This document shows positions 1 through 8,518 of a stretch of DNA of 64,000 bases, piece after piece. The notes under the pieces are model-generated. The model worked only from the letters and a program-made list of their open reading frames with translations, searched no databases and was not told the origin of the DNA. Location: the NCBI RefSeq assembly GCF_900155395.1, contig NZ_LT699706.1:1-64000 (forward strand), written 5' to 3'. The first letter of the stretch is position 1. Every line of letters starts with the position of its first letter. Made by a program: the position numbers and the translations under genes. Source of the DNA: Merdibacter massiliensis (GTDB lineage Bacteria > Bacillota_I > Bacilli_A > Erysipelotrichales > Erysipelotrichaceae).

Positions 1-63
1 ATGAAAGCAAAAGATTTAAAAAATGAAATAATGAATAAACGTTTACATTTTTTACAAAAATAA
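1..63 (+). CDS. Possible 3' end of an upstream gene (partial)
   Basis: Frame 1 is open from the first base to a TAA at 61-63 and encodes about 20 residues rich in Lys and Asn; the other two + frames close within the first 25 bases. It could be the C-terminus of a gene that begins outside the window or a chance ORF. Nothing in it is recognisable. No clear terminator follows it. Confidence 0.25.
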   Translation: MKAKDLKNEIMNKRLHFLQK

Positions 64-93
64 TACATTATGGGATAAAAAGGGGAATGATAC

Positions 94-123
94 TTGTTAA
101 TTAAATGAACAATATGCTATTAT
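94..123 (+). promoter_or_regulatory. Promoter of rny
   Basis: TTGTTA (94-99) and TATTAT (118-123) are 18 bases apart, and TGC precedes the -10 box (extended -10). A strong AAGGAGG at 167-173 lies ahead of the rny ATG. Confidence 0.6.
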
Positions 124-180
124 AATATAGGTTAAGCATTGCGCTTACAACCATAAATCATAGACGAAGGAGGAACTGAA

Positions 181-1731
181 ATGGATGTAGTTTCAATTTT
201 GTCTGGAGGGTTGGTAGGTCTTGCTTTGGGAATCATCGTGATGATTTTTGTTTCCAAAGTGGGATTAAATAAGGATCAGCAGAAGGCTGCCCAATTGTTG
301 GATCAAGCATCGATCAAAGCTGATGCAACGATCAAACAAGCGATATTGGATGGCCGTACACAGGTACATGAACTTAAGATTGAAGCAGAAAAAGAAATCA
401 AGGAACGCAAACAAGAAGTTACAAAAATGGAGAATAAGCTGTTGCGCAGAGAAGATAATCTGAATTTCCGCGATGAGGCTTTAACTGCTAAAGAAAAACA
501 ACTAGATCAAAAAAGTACACAGCTGTCTGAGAAATTAGCTTCTCTAGATGAAAAAGAGAAAGAATTGCAGGAAAAAATCGATGTTCAGATTGCTGAACTG
601 GAAAGAGTGGCTGCAATGAGTTCGACAGAGGCGAAGGAAGAACTGTTTTCTGTTGTTGAAAAGAGAATGGAACAGGAGACCATCGCCTACATTAAAGACA
701 AAGAAGAAGACGCAAAAGCAAAAGCAGATGATATTGCACGTAATATCATCGCCTTAGCTGTTCAGCGTTTATCACAGGATGAATCGGCAGAACGCACCGT
801 TTCTGTTGTTTCATTGCCGAGTGAAGAAATGAAAGGACGTATCATTGGACGAGAAGGTCGTAATATCAAAGCGATCGAACAGGCTACGGGGGTCGATCTG
901 ATCATTGATGATACACCAGAAACGATCACTGTTTCTTGCTTTAACCCGATTCGCCGCGAAATTGCCCGTCTTTCATTAGAGTATTTGATCAAAGACGGAC
1001 GTATTCAGCCGGGTCGTATTGAAGAAGTAGTGAACAAAGTACGCCGTGAGATTGATAACAATATCATGAAGGTCGGAGAAGAAACGGTATTTAAACTGGG
1101 AATCGGCAAGATCGATCGTGAGATCATCAAATTGATCGGCCGGATGAAATATCGTTATTCTTATGGTCAGAATGCATTGCAGCATAGTATTGAAGTGGCA
1201 AACTTGGCAGGTATGATGGCTGCAGAACTGGGATTGAATCAACAGCTGGCAAAGCGTGCCGGTTTATTGCATGATATTGGAAAAGCTCTGGATTATGAAG
1301 TGGAAGGAAGTCATATCGAGCTTGGCTATAAGTTCTGTAAAAAACATGGCGAGCGTGAAGTTGTTCTCAATGCCATCCAGTCGCATCATGGGGAAGTGGA
1401 GCCGAAATATCTGATCAGCAATCTGGTGATTGCTGCCGATACGATCAGCGCCGCTCGTCCGGGAGCACGATATGAAGCATTGCAAAATTATATCAACCGT
1501 TTGGAAGAGTTGGAAAAAATATCAAAGAGCTTTGATGGTGTTGATTCCTCTTATGCTATCCAGGCTGGCCGTGAGGTTCGCGTCATGGTCGTACCAGATA
1601 AATTAGATGATCTGGCATGCCATCGATTAGCACGTGATATCAAAGATAAGATCGAGGCAGAGCTGACTTATCCGGGACAAATCAAAGTAACGGTGATTCG
1701 CGAAGTCAGAGCCAGCGAAGTGGCAAAATAA
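181..1731 (+). CDS. rny: Ribonuclease Y
   Basis: Membrane-anchored endoribonuclease that starts decay of many mRNAs in Gram-positive bacteria. The 516-residue length is normal for the family. Domains visible in order: one N-terminal membrane helix (about residues 7-26), a long charged coiled coil (30-200), a KH RNA-binding domain with the GRIIGREGRNIKAIE motif (from about residue 220), and an HD hydrolase domain with His-Asp at about residues 364-365 in the context LLHDIGKAL. The ATG is preceded by AAGGAGG and the gene has its own promoter. ymdB follows after one base, the same pair order as in Bacillus. Identification is secure. Confidence 0.97.
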   Translation: MDVVSILSGGLVGLALGIIVMIFVSKVGLNKDQQKAAQLLDQASIKADATIKQAILDGRTQVHELKIEAEKEIKERKQEVTKMENKLLRREDNLNFRDEALTAKEKQLDQKSTQLSEKLASLDEKEKELQEKIDVQIAELERVAAMSSTEAKEELFSVVEKRMEQETIAYIKDKEEDAKAKADDIARNIIALAVQRLSQDESAERTVSVVSLPSEEMKGRIIGREGRNIKAIEQATGVDLIIDDTPETITVSCFNPIRREIARLSLEYLIKDGRIQPGRIEEVVNKVRREIDNNIMKVGEETVFKLGIGKIDREIIKLIGRMKYRYSYGQNALQHSIEVANLAGMMAAELGLNQQLAKRAGLLHDIGKALDYEVEGSHIELGYKFCKKHGEREVVLNAIQSHHGEVEPKYLISNLVIAADTISAARPGARYEALQNYINRLEELEKISKSFDGVDSSYAIQAGREVRVMVVPDKLDDLACHRLARDIKDKIEAELTYPGQIKVTVIREVRASEVAK

Positions 1732-1732
1732 C

Positions 1733-2533
1733 ATGAAGATACTTTTTATTGGCGATATTGTTGGCAGTGTCGGCAGGGAAATGGTGCAGAGCCATCTCCC
1801 TCTTTTAAAATCGCAATATGATATTGATTTCGTGATTGCAAATGCAGAAAATGCAGCACATGGCAAAGGAATCACACGAAGGATCTATCATCAATTATTG
1901 AGCTTTGGCATAGATGCGATGACGATGGGAAATCATACGTTTGCTAAAAGTGATCTGTTTAATTTTATTGACGAGGCTGACCGCTTGATCCGGCCGATGA
2001 ATCTAGAACCTGTCGATGCAGGTACAGGTGTGCGGATCTTTCAAATCAAAGGTTTGCGTGCGGCAATTGTTAATCTCTGCGGAGAAGTGTTTATGCACGA
2101 TATCGCGGAATCTCCTTTCCAATGCATGGAACGCATTTTGCGGACGACTCAGGCAGATTTATTTTTCGTAGATCTTCATGGAGAAGCAACTAGTGAAAAA
2201 ATTGCTTTTGCATATGCGTTCAGCAATCGGGTGCAAGTTGTTGTAGGCACGCATACGCATGTACAAACGGCAGATGAACGCATCGTGAATCACACGGCGG
2301 CCATTACCGATCTAGGCATGTGCGGTGCTTATACAAGCGTATTGGGAAGAGATGTGAATGAAATCGTAACTCGTTTCACAACGGATCAAAAAACACGGTA
2401 TACGATTGCCGAGGGGCCTGGTATCTTTTGCGGTGCACTCGTTGAGATTGATGAAGAAAGCCGGCGGGCAACACATATTGAACGCATTCAAATTCGGCCG
2501 CAGGGCGAAGAAATATTTGTATTAAAAAAATAG
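1733..2533 (+). CDS. ymdB: YmdB-family metallophosphoesterase
   Basis: Calcineurin-like phosphodiesterase of the YmdB family, which in Bacillus hydrolyses cyclic nucleotides and affects biofilm and motility decisions. Metal-binding motifs are visible: GDIVG near the N-terminus, NAEN, GNHTF, and THTHVQTAD in the C-terminal half. The 266-residue length matches the family. The start lies one base after the rny stop, so the two are cotranscribed and probably coupled. A strong terminator follows directly. The family call is firm; the substrate in this organism cannot be read from sequence. Confidence 0.93.
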   Translation: MKILFIGDIVGSVGREMVQSHLPLLKSQYDIDFVIANAENAAHGKGITRRIYHQLLSFGIDAMTMGNHTFAKSDLFNFIDEADRLIRPMNLEPVDAGTGVRIFQIKGLRAAIVNLCGEVFMHDIAESPFQCMERILRTTQADLFFVDLHGEATSEKIAFAYAFSNRVQVVVGTHTHVQTADERIVNHTAAITDLGMCGAYTSVLGRDVNEIVTRFTTDQKTRYTIAEGPGIFCGALVEIDEESRRATHIERIQIRPQGEEIFVLKK

Positions 2534-2559
2534 ATACCGGCAGTGTATCTATTTTTTTA
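2524..2559 (+). terminator. Terminator of rny-ymdB
   Basis: Inverted repeat TAGATAC/GTATCTA (2531-2537 and 2545-2551) extended by A-run and T-run on the two sides. It overlaps the ymdB stop codon. Confidence 0.8.
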
Positions 2560-2613
2560 TATGGGTGACTGTTTTATAGTACAATAAATTTAATTGATAT
2601 ATGGGAGGGGAAA

Positions 2614-3081
2614 ATGAAAAATAGTAGTATATGCTGGGGTTCGATCTTGATTTCATGTTTTTTGTTATGTGGGTGTACATCATCAAAATCAGATACAACG
2701 ACATGCAGCATTAATGGCCAAGGATTACAGGATGAGCAGATCATTACTTCTGTAGATGGAAATGTGACCGTGCTGGAAGAGCGGTTAGAAATTGATTTAT
2801 TGGATCTTGGAGCGAGCAAAGAGAATATCGAGACAATTGATGAAGAAGATCTGCGGGCACTGTTTGAATCGCAAATACCGCAATTGGCGGATACGATCGA
2901 AGGGGTGCAAGTGGATTATCAGCTGGAAGATGAAAAAGCAATTTTTAACATGCGCATTGATTTTGATAAAGCAGATACCAAAACCTTGTCGGATATGGGG
3001 ATCATTGATGCGGATACTTCGAATATACGTTTGGATGGATCGATCGAAGCCTTGGAAAAACAAGGATATACTTGTAAATAA
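2614..3081 (+). CDS. Small lipoprotein, YehR-like (DUF1307)
   Basis: 155 residues. The N-terminus is a lipoprotein signal: a hydrophobic stretch ending in the lipobox LCGC, with Cys21 as the expected lipidated residue. The mature part is acidic and resembles the DUF1307/YehR lipoprotein family, with the tail motif of the type IDFDKADTKTL that I associate with that family. Function is unknown for the family. The Shine-Dalgarno GGGAGGGG lies 4 bases ahead of the ATG. A possible -10 TACAAT lies at 2580-2585, but no good -35 is visible. The lipoprotein call is firm, the family call moderate. Confidence 0.7.
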   Translation: MKNSSICWGSILISCFLLCGCTSSKSDTTTCSINGQGLQDEQIITSVDGNVTVLEERLEIDLLDLGASKENIETIDEEDLRALFESQIPQLADTIEGVQVDYQLEDEKAIFNMRIDFDKADTKTLSDMGIIDADTSNIRLDGSIEALEKQGYTCK

Positions 3082-3106
3082 GCTGATATTTTAATCAAAT
3101 AACAAA

Positions 3107-3149
3107 TAAAAAAAAGATATGCAGATCGTGTAGATCGCATATCTTTTTA
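3107..3149. terminator. Bidirectional terminator between the lipoprotein gene and rpsD
   Basis: AAAAAGATATGC (3111-3122) pairs with GCATATCTTTTT (3137-3148), with an inner GATC/GATC pairing and one bulge. Both strands show a T-run after the stem, so it can serve the + gene and the minus-strand rpsD. Confidence 0.8.
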
Positions 3150-3155
3150 ACTGTC

Positions 3156-3758
3156 TTATCTGTTGTAGAATTCGACAACGAGCAATTCATTGATTTCACT
3201 GTTCAGCTCGCTGCGTTCAGGTAAACGTAAGTAAGTACCTTTTTTAGCATCTTTATCAACATCTACGAAAGCAACTGTATTCAAGCTTGCTTCTAATGCT
3301 TCATTGATAGCTGTCATATTTTTTGATTTTTCTTTTACTTCGATCACGGATCCTGGTTTTACGCTGTAGCTAGGAATATCTACTTTTTTACCATTTACCA
3401 AAATGTGTCCGTGGTTTACCAACTGACGAGCAGCGCGGCGTGTACGTGCAAAGCCCATACGGTATACTAAGTTGTCCAAGCGAGATTCTAATAAGAATAA
3501 GAAAGTCTCACCAGTAACTCCTTTAGAGTTAGCTGCTTTTTTGTACAAGTTAACGAACTGACGCTCATTTACTCCATACATGTAACGGATTCTTTGCTTT
3601 TCACGCAACTGAAGTCCGTAGTTTGTTAATTTGATTCGTTTTGTTGGTCCGTGCTGGCCTGGTGCGTACTGACGTTTTTGGAGCTCTTCGCCTGTTTCCA
3701 AAACTGAGAAACCTAAACGGCGGGATTTCTTCCAAACTGGTCCTTTGATTCTTGCCAT
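3156..3758 (-). CDS. rpsD: 30S ribosomal protein S4
   Basis: Primary 16S rRNA-binding protein of the small subunit and, in Bacillus, repressor of its own mRNA. The 200-residue length is typical. Seen: the basic N-terminus ([16 protein letters not shown]), the conserved RQYAPGQHG region, and the S4 RNA-binding domain ([20 protein letters not shown] and [18 protein letters not shown]). It lacks the N-terminal zinc-binding Cys cluster found in the C+ form of S4. The start has an AAGGAGG upstream at 3764-3770. It is a monocistronic minus-strand gene behind a leader of about 170 nt. Confidence 0.97.
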   Translation of the reverse strand: MARIKGPVWKKSRRLGFSVLETGEELQKRQYAPGQHGPTKRIKLTNYGLQLREKQRIRYMYGVNERQFVNLYKKAANSKGVTGETFLFLLESRLDNLVYRMGFARTRRAARQLVNHGHILVNGKKVDIPSYSVKPGSVIEVKEKSKNMTAINEALEASLNTVAFVDVDKDAKKGTYLRLPERSELNSEINELLVVEFYNR

Positions 3759-3759
3759 A

Positions 3760-3930
3760 ATTTCCTCCTTATTGTTTTATTGGCCATAAAACAATAACAG
3801 TACAAATCATCAATCAGGGTGTTGATGCTTACAATACCTTCACCACTAACAGCTGGGTTACACAGTACTCCATGAGGACATGTCATCAACGCGATCTGCA
3901 TGACTTTGTATGCTGCTATCTATTTTACGC
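3760..3930 (-). ncRNA. rpsD mRNA leader, candidate S4 autoregulatory RNA
   Basis: The transcribed leader between promoter and start codon is about 170 nt and contains a long-range helix GTTGATG (3884-3890) with CATCAAC (3821-3827) enclosing a compact, ordered segment. Position upstream of rpsD and overall form agree with the S4-binding leader known from Bacillus and other Bacillota, which represses translation when free S4 is in excess. Identification is by context and remembered pattern; a covariance search was not possible. Confidence 0.65.
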
Positions 3931-3936
3931 CTAATA

Positions 3937-3966
3937 ATAATAGCAGAAACTATGATTTATTGTCAA
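3937..3966 (-). promoter_or_regulatory. Promoter of rpsD
   Basis: On the minus strand a consensus TTGACA (3961-3966) stands 18 bases from TATTAT (3937-3942), the latter preceded by TGC (extended -10). Confidence 0.75.
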
Positions 3967-4059
3967 ATCATTTATTCTTTTTCGGACTTTTTTTGTTACG
4001 AAGAATACGGAAGAAAAACAGGTGAAAAAATTTATCAAACTTTCGAATAAAGTTTTTAA

Positions 4060-4088
4060 TTGATAAGAAGTGTGATAGAATATAGATA
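4060..4088 (+). promoter_or_regulatory. Probable promoter of ezrA
   Basis: TTGATA (4060-4065) with TAGATA (4083-4088) at 17 bases; an alternative -10 is TATAGA at 4081-4086. AGGAGG at 4102-4107 precedes the ezrA ATG. Apart from this and the rpsD leader and promoter, I see nothing in the 3759-4113 gap. Confidence 0.4.
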
Positions 4089-4113
4089 GTTATATTCAGT
4101 CAGGAGGAGTGGC

Positions 4114-5868
4114 ATGGACACTTTGATCAATAAGCTTATCAATGTTTTGACACCACAGTTGGTGTTATATATCGTAATTGCTTTAGTTGTTATTATCGTA
4201 TTGACCATTGTTTTAAGAGGAATGCGAAAGCGAAGCTTAAAAGGCGGATTAGTAGAACTGGAAACAAAATACAATGAGGTAAAAGGTATTCCTCTTGCTT
4301 TTAAATTTAACAAAGCAGTAGCCCTTTCGCGTGTAAATGAGGCGATGCTTGCAAGGGTGAATGAATGCCAGCCTAATTTTGATTCTGTACAGGAAGCTTT
4401 GAAAGAATGCGGCGTTTTGTTAGCTGAAGCCGATGATCTTTTATATGTGCATAAAAATAAGGCAGCATATAAAAAGATGGAACAATTACAAAAGAATTTG
4501 GAAGAAAGCAGAAAAAAAGCAGAAGAAGTCAATCAAGTATTAGATGAAATTCTAGAACAAGAAAGCGAACAGCGTTCGCAGATCAATATCTTGAAAGAAC
4601 GTTTTCGTTCGATCAAAAAAATGTTTGGCGATAATAGAAATGCCTATCACCAGAGCGTAGAATACATTGAAAAACGTATCGATGCGATTGAAAAGAAATT
4701 TTCGCTGTTTGAAGAATGGATGTTTGCTTCCGAATTCGATAAGGCACATGAACAGCAAGAGGAAATTGCCAAGGATATCCAGGAATTAGGCAATCAATTG
4801 CATGCCCTTCCTAATTTATACGAACAGGCTAGAGGTGTATTGCCAAAAGCAATTGATGAAATCGGATTGCGTTATGCACAGACTAGAAATAAAGGTGTTT
4901 ATCTGGAACATTTGGATGTGCAGAAAAATTTGGATATCATTTCTGATCAATTAAAAGAAAATATCGCCAAATTGCGTGGCGGCATCGTTGTCGATGTAAA
5001 AGAAAATCTGAATGCCCTAGGCGAGCGGTTGTTAAATCTGCAGGATCTGATCGCTCGTGAAGATGATGCGTATGCAGAGATCCATGGTGGAATAGATGAA
5101 CTGTTTCAAAAGGTACGGCATGTCAATGAAGAGTTTGAAAGCATCGTTCAATTGTATCAGCGCGTAAACGAACGTTTTGGTTTTGAAGACTGGAGCGCTC
5201 GCTTAAAAGAAGAAGAGAAACAGCTGGAACAGATGAATGTCTTAAGAAGAAAAGTGGAGAAAGCAGCGATTGAAAATGTGCTTGCAGCATCTGCCCAGTT
5301 GATGGATTATCGCGAGTTAGCCAAAGCGGTCGAACTTTTTGGCAAAGATGTCGAAAAGATGAAGGCACAGCTGGCCAGTGCTTGCAGCGATGAAGAAAGA
5401 GCAAAGAAACAGCTTGTCAAACTGCAGCTGATCTTGAACGAAGTTCGCTTGAAAACAGCCTGTCATCGTTTGCCAAGTATTTCATCACAGTACCAGTCTG
5501 ATCTGGCTGAAGGGGAAAAATTGATCAATCGTGTTAAACTGGTCTTGGAACATTCTCCTTTGGATGTGCAGGAGCTGAATGCGGATTTGCAGGAAGCAAT
5601 TGATTTTGTATATAAATTGTATAATAATGCCAATAATTTGGTCGGCATAGCGATCATGGTCGAAAATGCGATCGTATTTGGCAATCGTTATCGTTCCAGT
5701 TATTCTGAAATCGATTCTGAATTGACAAGAGCAGAACTTTCCTTCCAGAATGGAGAGTATACGAAAGCCTTGAAGATTGCGATTCAATGTATTGAAAAAA
5801 TGCATCCGGGCATTTATGAAAAATTAATTAAGACAAATGATCCAAGCATCATGAATCAGGTGGGATAG
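4114..5868 (+). CDS. ezrA: Septation ring formation regulator EzrA
   Basis: Membrane protein of the divisome of low-GC Gram-positives that binds FtsZ and prevents extra Z rings. 584 residues, close to the usual 560-575. One N-terminal membrane helix (about residues 13-33) followed by a short basic stretch and then a long, almost entirely helical coiled-coil domain reaching the C-terminus, which is the EzrA architecture with the spectrin-like repeats inside the cell. The downstream neighbours iscS and thiI reproduce the Bacillus order ezrA-nifZ-thiI, which supports the name. Confidence 0.92.
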   Translation: MDTLINKLINVLTPQLVLYIVIALVVIIVLTIVLRGMRKRSLKGGLVELETKYNEVKGIPLAFKFNKAVALSRVNEAMLARVNECQPNFDSVQEALKECGVLLAEADDLLYVHKNKAAYKKMEQLQKNLEESRKKAEEVNQVLDEILEQESEQRSQINILKERFRSIKKMFGDNRNAYHQSVEYIEKRIDAIEKKFSLFEEWMFASEFDKAHEQQEEIAKDIQELGNQLHALPNLYEQARGVLPKAIDEIGLRYAQTRNKGVYLEHLDVQKNLDIISDQLKENIAKLRGGIVVDVKENLNALGERLLNLQDLIAREDDAYAEIHGGIDELFQKVRHVNEEFESIVQLYQRVNERFGFEDWSARLKEEEKQLEQMNVLRRKVEKAAIENVLAASAQLMDYRELAKAVELFGKDVEKMKAQLASACSDEERAKKQLVKLQLILNEVRLKTACHRLPSISSQYQSDLAEGEKLINRVKLVLEHSPLDVQELNADLQEAIDFVYKLYNNANNLVGIAIMVENAIVFGNRYRSSYSEIDSELTRAELSFQNGEYTKALKIAIQCIEKMHPGIYEKLIKTNDPSIMNQVG

Positions 5869-5870
5869 TT

Positions 5871-7001
5871 ATGGTATATTTGGATTATGCATCAACCACT
5901 CCGATACGAAAAGAAGTATTAGAAGCTTATGAAAAAGTTTTGCATACTTATTATGCAAACGCGGATTCTTTACACCAGGCAGGAAGAAAAGTAAATATGC
6001 TGTTAGAACAAAGCCGTGCGAATATCGCACAGCTTTTCCATGTACAGCCGGAAGAAATTTTATATACTTCATGCGCAAGTGAATCGAACAATTATGCATT
6101 AAAAGGTTTTGCTTTGGCAAATCAAAACAGAGGACGGCATATCATCGTAAGCAGTGAGGAACATTCCAGCATTCGAAGCAGTGTTGAGCAGTTAAAAGAA
6201 GTGTTCGGCTTTGATATTACATATCTGCCGTTGCATGAAGACGGCCGCGTACATGTGGAAGATGTTCTCTGTGCGCTGCGGAAAGATACCATCCTTGTTT
6301 CTGTTATGTTGGTGAACAATGAAACGGGTTGTATCAATCCTATAAAAGAAATTGCAGAGGCCGTTCATGCCCATTCCAGAGCGGTGGTGCACAGTGATAT
6401 GGTGCAGGCGCTTGGAAAGATGGAACTGCCGGTTTCAAGCGTGGATATGGCAACTTTTTCTGCTCATAAGATCTATGGGCTAAAAGGAAGTGCGTTATTA
6501 TATCATCGTAAGAATCTTCGCTTATTGCCGCTGATCAGTGCTGGACAGCAGGAGTGGGGCTTACGCGGTGGTACGAGCAATGCACCAACTGAGATCGTGT
6601 TGGCAAAGACGATACGTTTGGCGCTGGAAGAACAAGCGCAGCATATTGCACATGTACAAAAGATCAATGCATATACGCGCGAAAAGTTATCCGCAATTCC
6701 TGATATTGCTGTCAATTCTCCTGAAGATGCATACCCTTTTATTTTGAACTTTTCTTGTTTATGCATTGGAAGCGAGATCATGCTAAATGCATTGGACGCA
6801 AAAGGCATTTGTGTTAGTGCGCAAAGTACATGCAACTCAAAAGGCAAAGCGATATCACATGTCTTGTTAGCGATGGGAAAAGATGAATTGCATGCGACAC
6901 ATGCCGTTCGTTTATCGTTTTCTCATCTAACGAGCATAGAAGAAATCGATTATTTTATAAAATCATTGAAGGAGATCATAGAAGAATATGCCACAAGATA
7001 A
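5871..7001 (+). CDS. Cysteine desulfurase (NifS/IscS family) for tRNA thiolation
   Basis: PLP enzyme that takes sulfur from cysteine as a protein persulfide. Seen: N-terminal YLDYASTTP, cofactor-binding His199-Lys200 in FSAHKIYGLKGSAL, and the catalytic cysteine at about residue 321 in SAQSTCNSKG. 376 residues is normal. It starts two bases after ezrA and overlaps thiI by 14 bases. In Bacillus the desulfurase at this locus (NifZ) feeds sulfur to ThiI only, and the tight overlap suggests the same dedicated role here. The role in Fe-S assembly is therefore less likely. Confidence 0.92.
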   Translation: MVYLDYASTTPIRKEVLEAYEKVLHTYYANADSLHQAGRKVNMLLEQSRANIAQLFHVQPEEILYTSCASESNNYALKGFALANQNRGRHIIVSSEEHSSIRSSVEQLKEVFGFDITYLPLHEDGRVHVEDVLCALRKDTILVSVMLVNNETGCINPIKEIAEAVHAHSRAVVHSDMVQALGKMELPVSSVDMATFSAHKIYGLKGSALLYHRKNLRLLPLISAGQQEWGLRGGTSNAPTEIVLAKTIRLALEEQAQHIAHVQKINAYTREKLSAIPDIAVNSPEDAYPFILNFSCLCIGSEIMLNALDAKGICVSAQSTCNSKGKAISHVLLAMGKDELHATHAVRLSFSHLTSIEEIDYFIKSLKEIIEEYATR

Positions 7002-8199
7002 ATTTACATATGACCATATCCTGATACGATATGGTGAATTGTCCACCAAGGGAAAAAATCGAAAAGATTTTATCAAACGTTTATATACGAATGTCAAACA
7101 TGCATTGATGATGTTTGACGGGATTGAAATTGAGAAAACACATGATCGGATGTATATTCATCTGAATCAGAATGATCCATTCGCAATCAAGCCATATTTA
7201 GAGAAAGTTTTTGGAATCAGTTCCTTTTCTTTTGCATTGCGAGTAAACAGTGAGATTGAAGCAATAAAAGATGCTGTTCTATCCTATGTAAAAACACAGG
7301 AACCTAAAACATTCAAGATCGCAGCCCGGCGAAGTGATAAAAAATTTTCAATGATCTCTGATGAGATCAACCGGGCAGTAGCATCTATCATATTGAAAAA
7401 TACAGAATGGAAAGTCAATGTGCGGGAACCGCAAGTAAAAATACAAATTGAGGTACATGAACAGGATACTTATATCATGATGGATAAATATCCTGGTGCC
7501 GGGGGTTATCCAGTAGGTGTCGGAGGAAAGGCGATGGTCATGCTTTCAGGCGGAATCGACTCTCCGATTGCTTCTTATTTAACGATGAAAAGAGGCGTAG
7601 CTATTGAATGCGTTCATTATGCATCTCCTCCCTATACATCTTCTCAAGCACAGGAAAAAGTATTAGAATTAGCTCGTTTGCTGGCACCTTATCAAGGACA
7701 TATCGTAGTGCATATCGTACCGTTTACCGATTTGCAGTTGGCCATTTATGAGCATTGTGATGAAAGCTATGCAATTACCATTATGCGCAGGATGATGTAT
7801 CGCATTGCGGAAAGATTAGCGGAAAAACAAAACTGTTTGGCGATCGTAAACGGTGAAAGCATAGGACAGGTGGCCAGCCAGACTTTGGAAAGCATGCGTA
7901 CGATCAATGATGTGATTGCTTTGCCAGTGATACGTCCAGTCGCAACGATGGATAAAGTAGAGATCATCGATCTTGCTCGCAAGATCGGTACATATGAAAC
8001 AAGCATTCTTCCATGGGAAGATTGCTGCACGATTTTTACTCCGAAAAACCCAGTGACAAAACCAACGATAAAAAAAGCGGAATATCTGGAAAGCCGGTTT
8101 GATTTTGAAAAAATGGTAGAAGAATGCGTTGCACAGACAAAGATCGTTCATGTCTATCCAGTAAAAAAAGAAGACGAGGCAACAGAAGATCTGTTTTGA
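6988..8199 (+). CDS. thiI: tRNA 4-thiouridine sulfurtransferase ThiI
   Basis: Adenylates U8 of tRNA and replaces the oxygen with sulfur to give 4-thiouridine. 403 residues: an N-terminal ferredoxin-like/THUMP region (about 1-170) and an ATP-binding PP-loop domain with SGGIDSP from about residue 187. There is no C-terminal rhodanese domain, as in Bacillus, where an internal cysteine accepts the sulfur; WEDCCTIF is a candidate site here. The start lies inside the desulfurase gene (14-base overlap), so the two are translationally coupled. Confidence 0.95.
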   Translation: MPQDKFTYDHILIRYGELSTKGKNRKDFIKRLYTNVKHALMMFDGIEIEKTHDRMYIHLNQNDPFAIKPYLEKVFGISSFSFALRVNSEIEAIKDAVLSYVKTQEPKTFKIAARRSDKKFSMISDEINRAVASIILKNTEWKVNVREPQVKIQIEVHEQDTYIMMDKYPGAGGYPVGVGGKAMVMLSGGIDSPIASYLTMKRGVAIECVHYASPPYTSSQAQEKVLELARLLAPYQGHIVVHIVPFTDLQLAIYEHCDESYAITIMRRMMYRIAERLAEKQNCLAIVNGESIGQVASQTLESMRTINDVIALPVIRPVATMDKVEIIDLARKIGTYETSILPWEDCCTIFTPKNPVTKPTIKKAEYLESRFDFEKMVEECVAQTKIVHVYPVKKEDEATEDLF

Positions 8200-8259
8200 T
8201 CTTTGGTTTTGAGCGCATAGAATTTCATTTTGTTCACATACTATGGATGAGGTGAAATT

Positions 8260-8466
8260 GTGGAGCGAAAAAAACATTACCGAAATCCTAAGATACAGGA
8301 AGATCTGTATCAGTATGAAATGGGCATCGATTTAGGTGCAGAGATCGAGATGGAGAAACGCCGTCATTTATCCGAATATCAGCGGGAACATACGGTGCTG
8401 GATCAAAAGGGTGAAAAAAATCACACACCCATGACACCAGATCATCAAAAGGAACATCATCGATAA
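8260..8466 (+). CDS. Small highly charged protein of unknown function
   Basis: 68 residues from a GTG start; GAGGTG lies about 6 bases upstream. The protein is rich in Glu, Lys, His and Arg, has no membrane segment or cysteine, and ends in a His/Lys-rich tail. I do not recognise a family. It stands alone between thiI and a strong terminator, and may be read from the ezrA-thiI operon because no convincing promoter is visible in the 60-base gap. The clean SD, uninterrupted frame and terminator right at its stop codon argue that it is a real gene. Confidence 0.6.
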   Translation: MERKKHYRNPKIQEDLYQYEMGIDLGAEIEMEKRRHLSEYQREHTVLDQKGEKNHTPMTPDHQKEHHR

Positions 8467-8495
8467 AAACATAGGGATTTCCCTATGTTTTTTTT
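8465..8495 (+). terminator. Terminator after the small charged gene
   Basis: AAAAACATAGGG (8465-8476), loop ATTT, CCCTATGTTTTTTTT (8481-8495): perfect stem with T-run, starting in the stop codon. Confidence 0.9.
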
Positions 8496-8518
8496 AGGTA
8501 AGAGAAAGAGGTGATCTT

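Noticed and set aside
2792-3094. 100-residue ORF in another frame of the lipoprotein gene
   Set aside because: The lipoprotein frame has a signal peptide, lipobox and SD; this frame has none.
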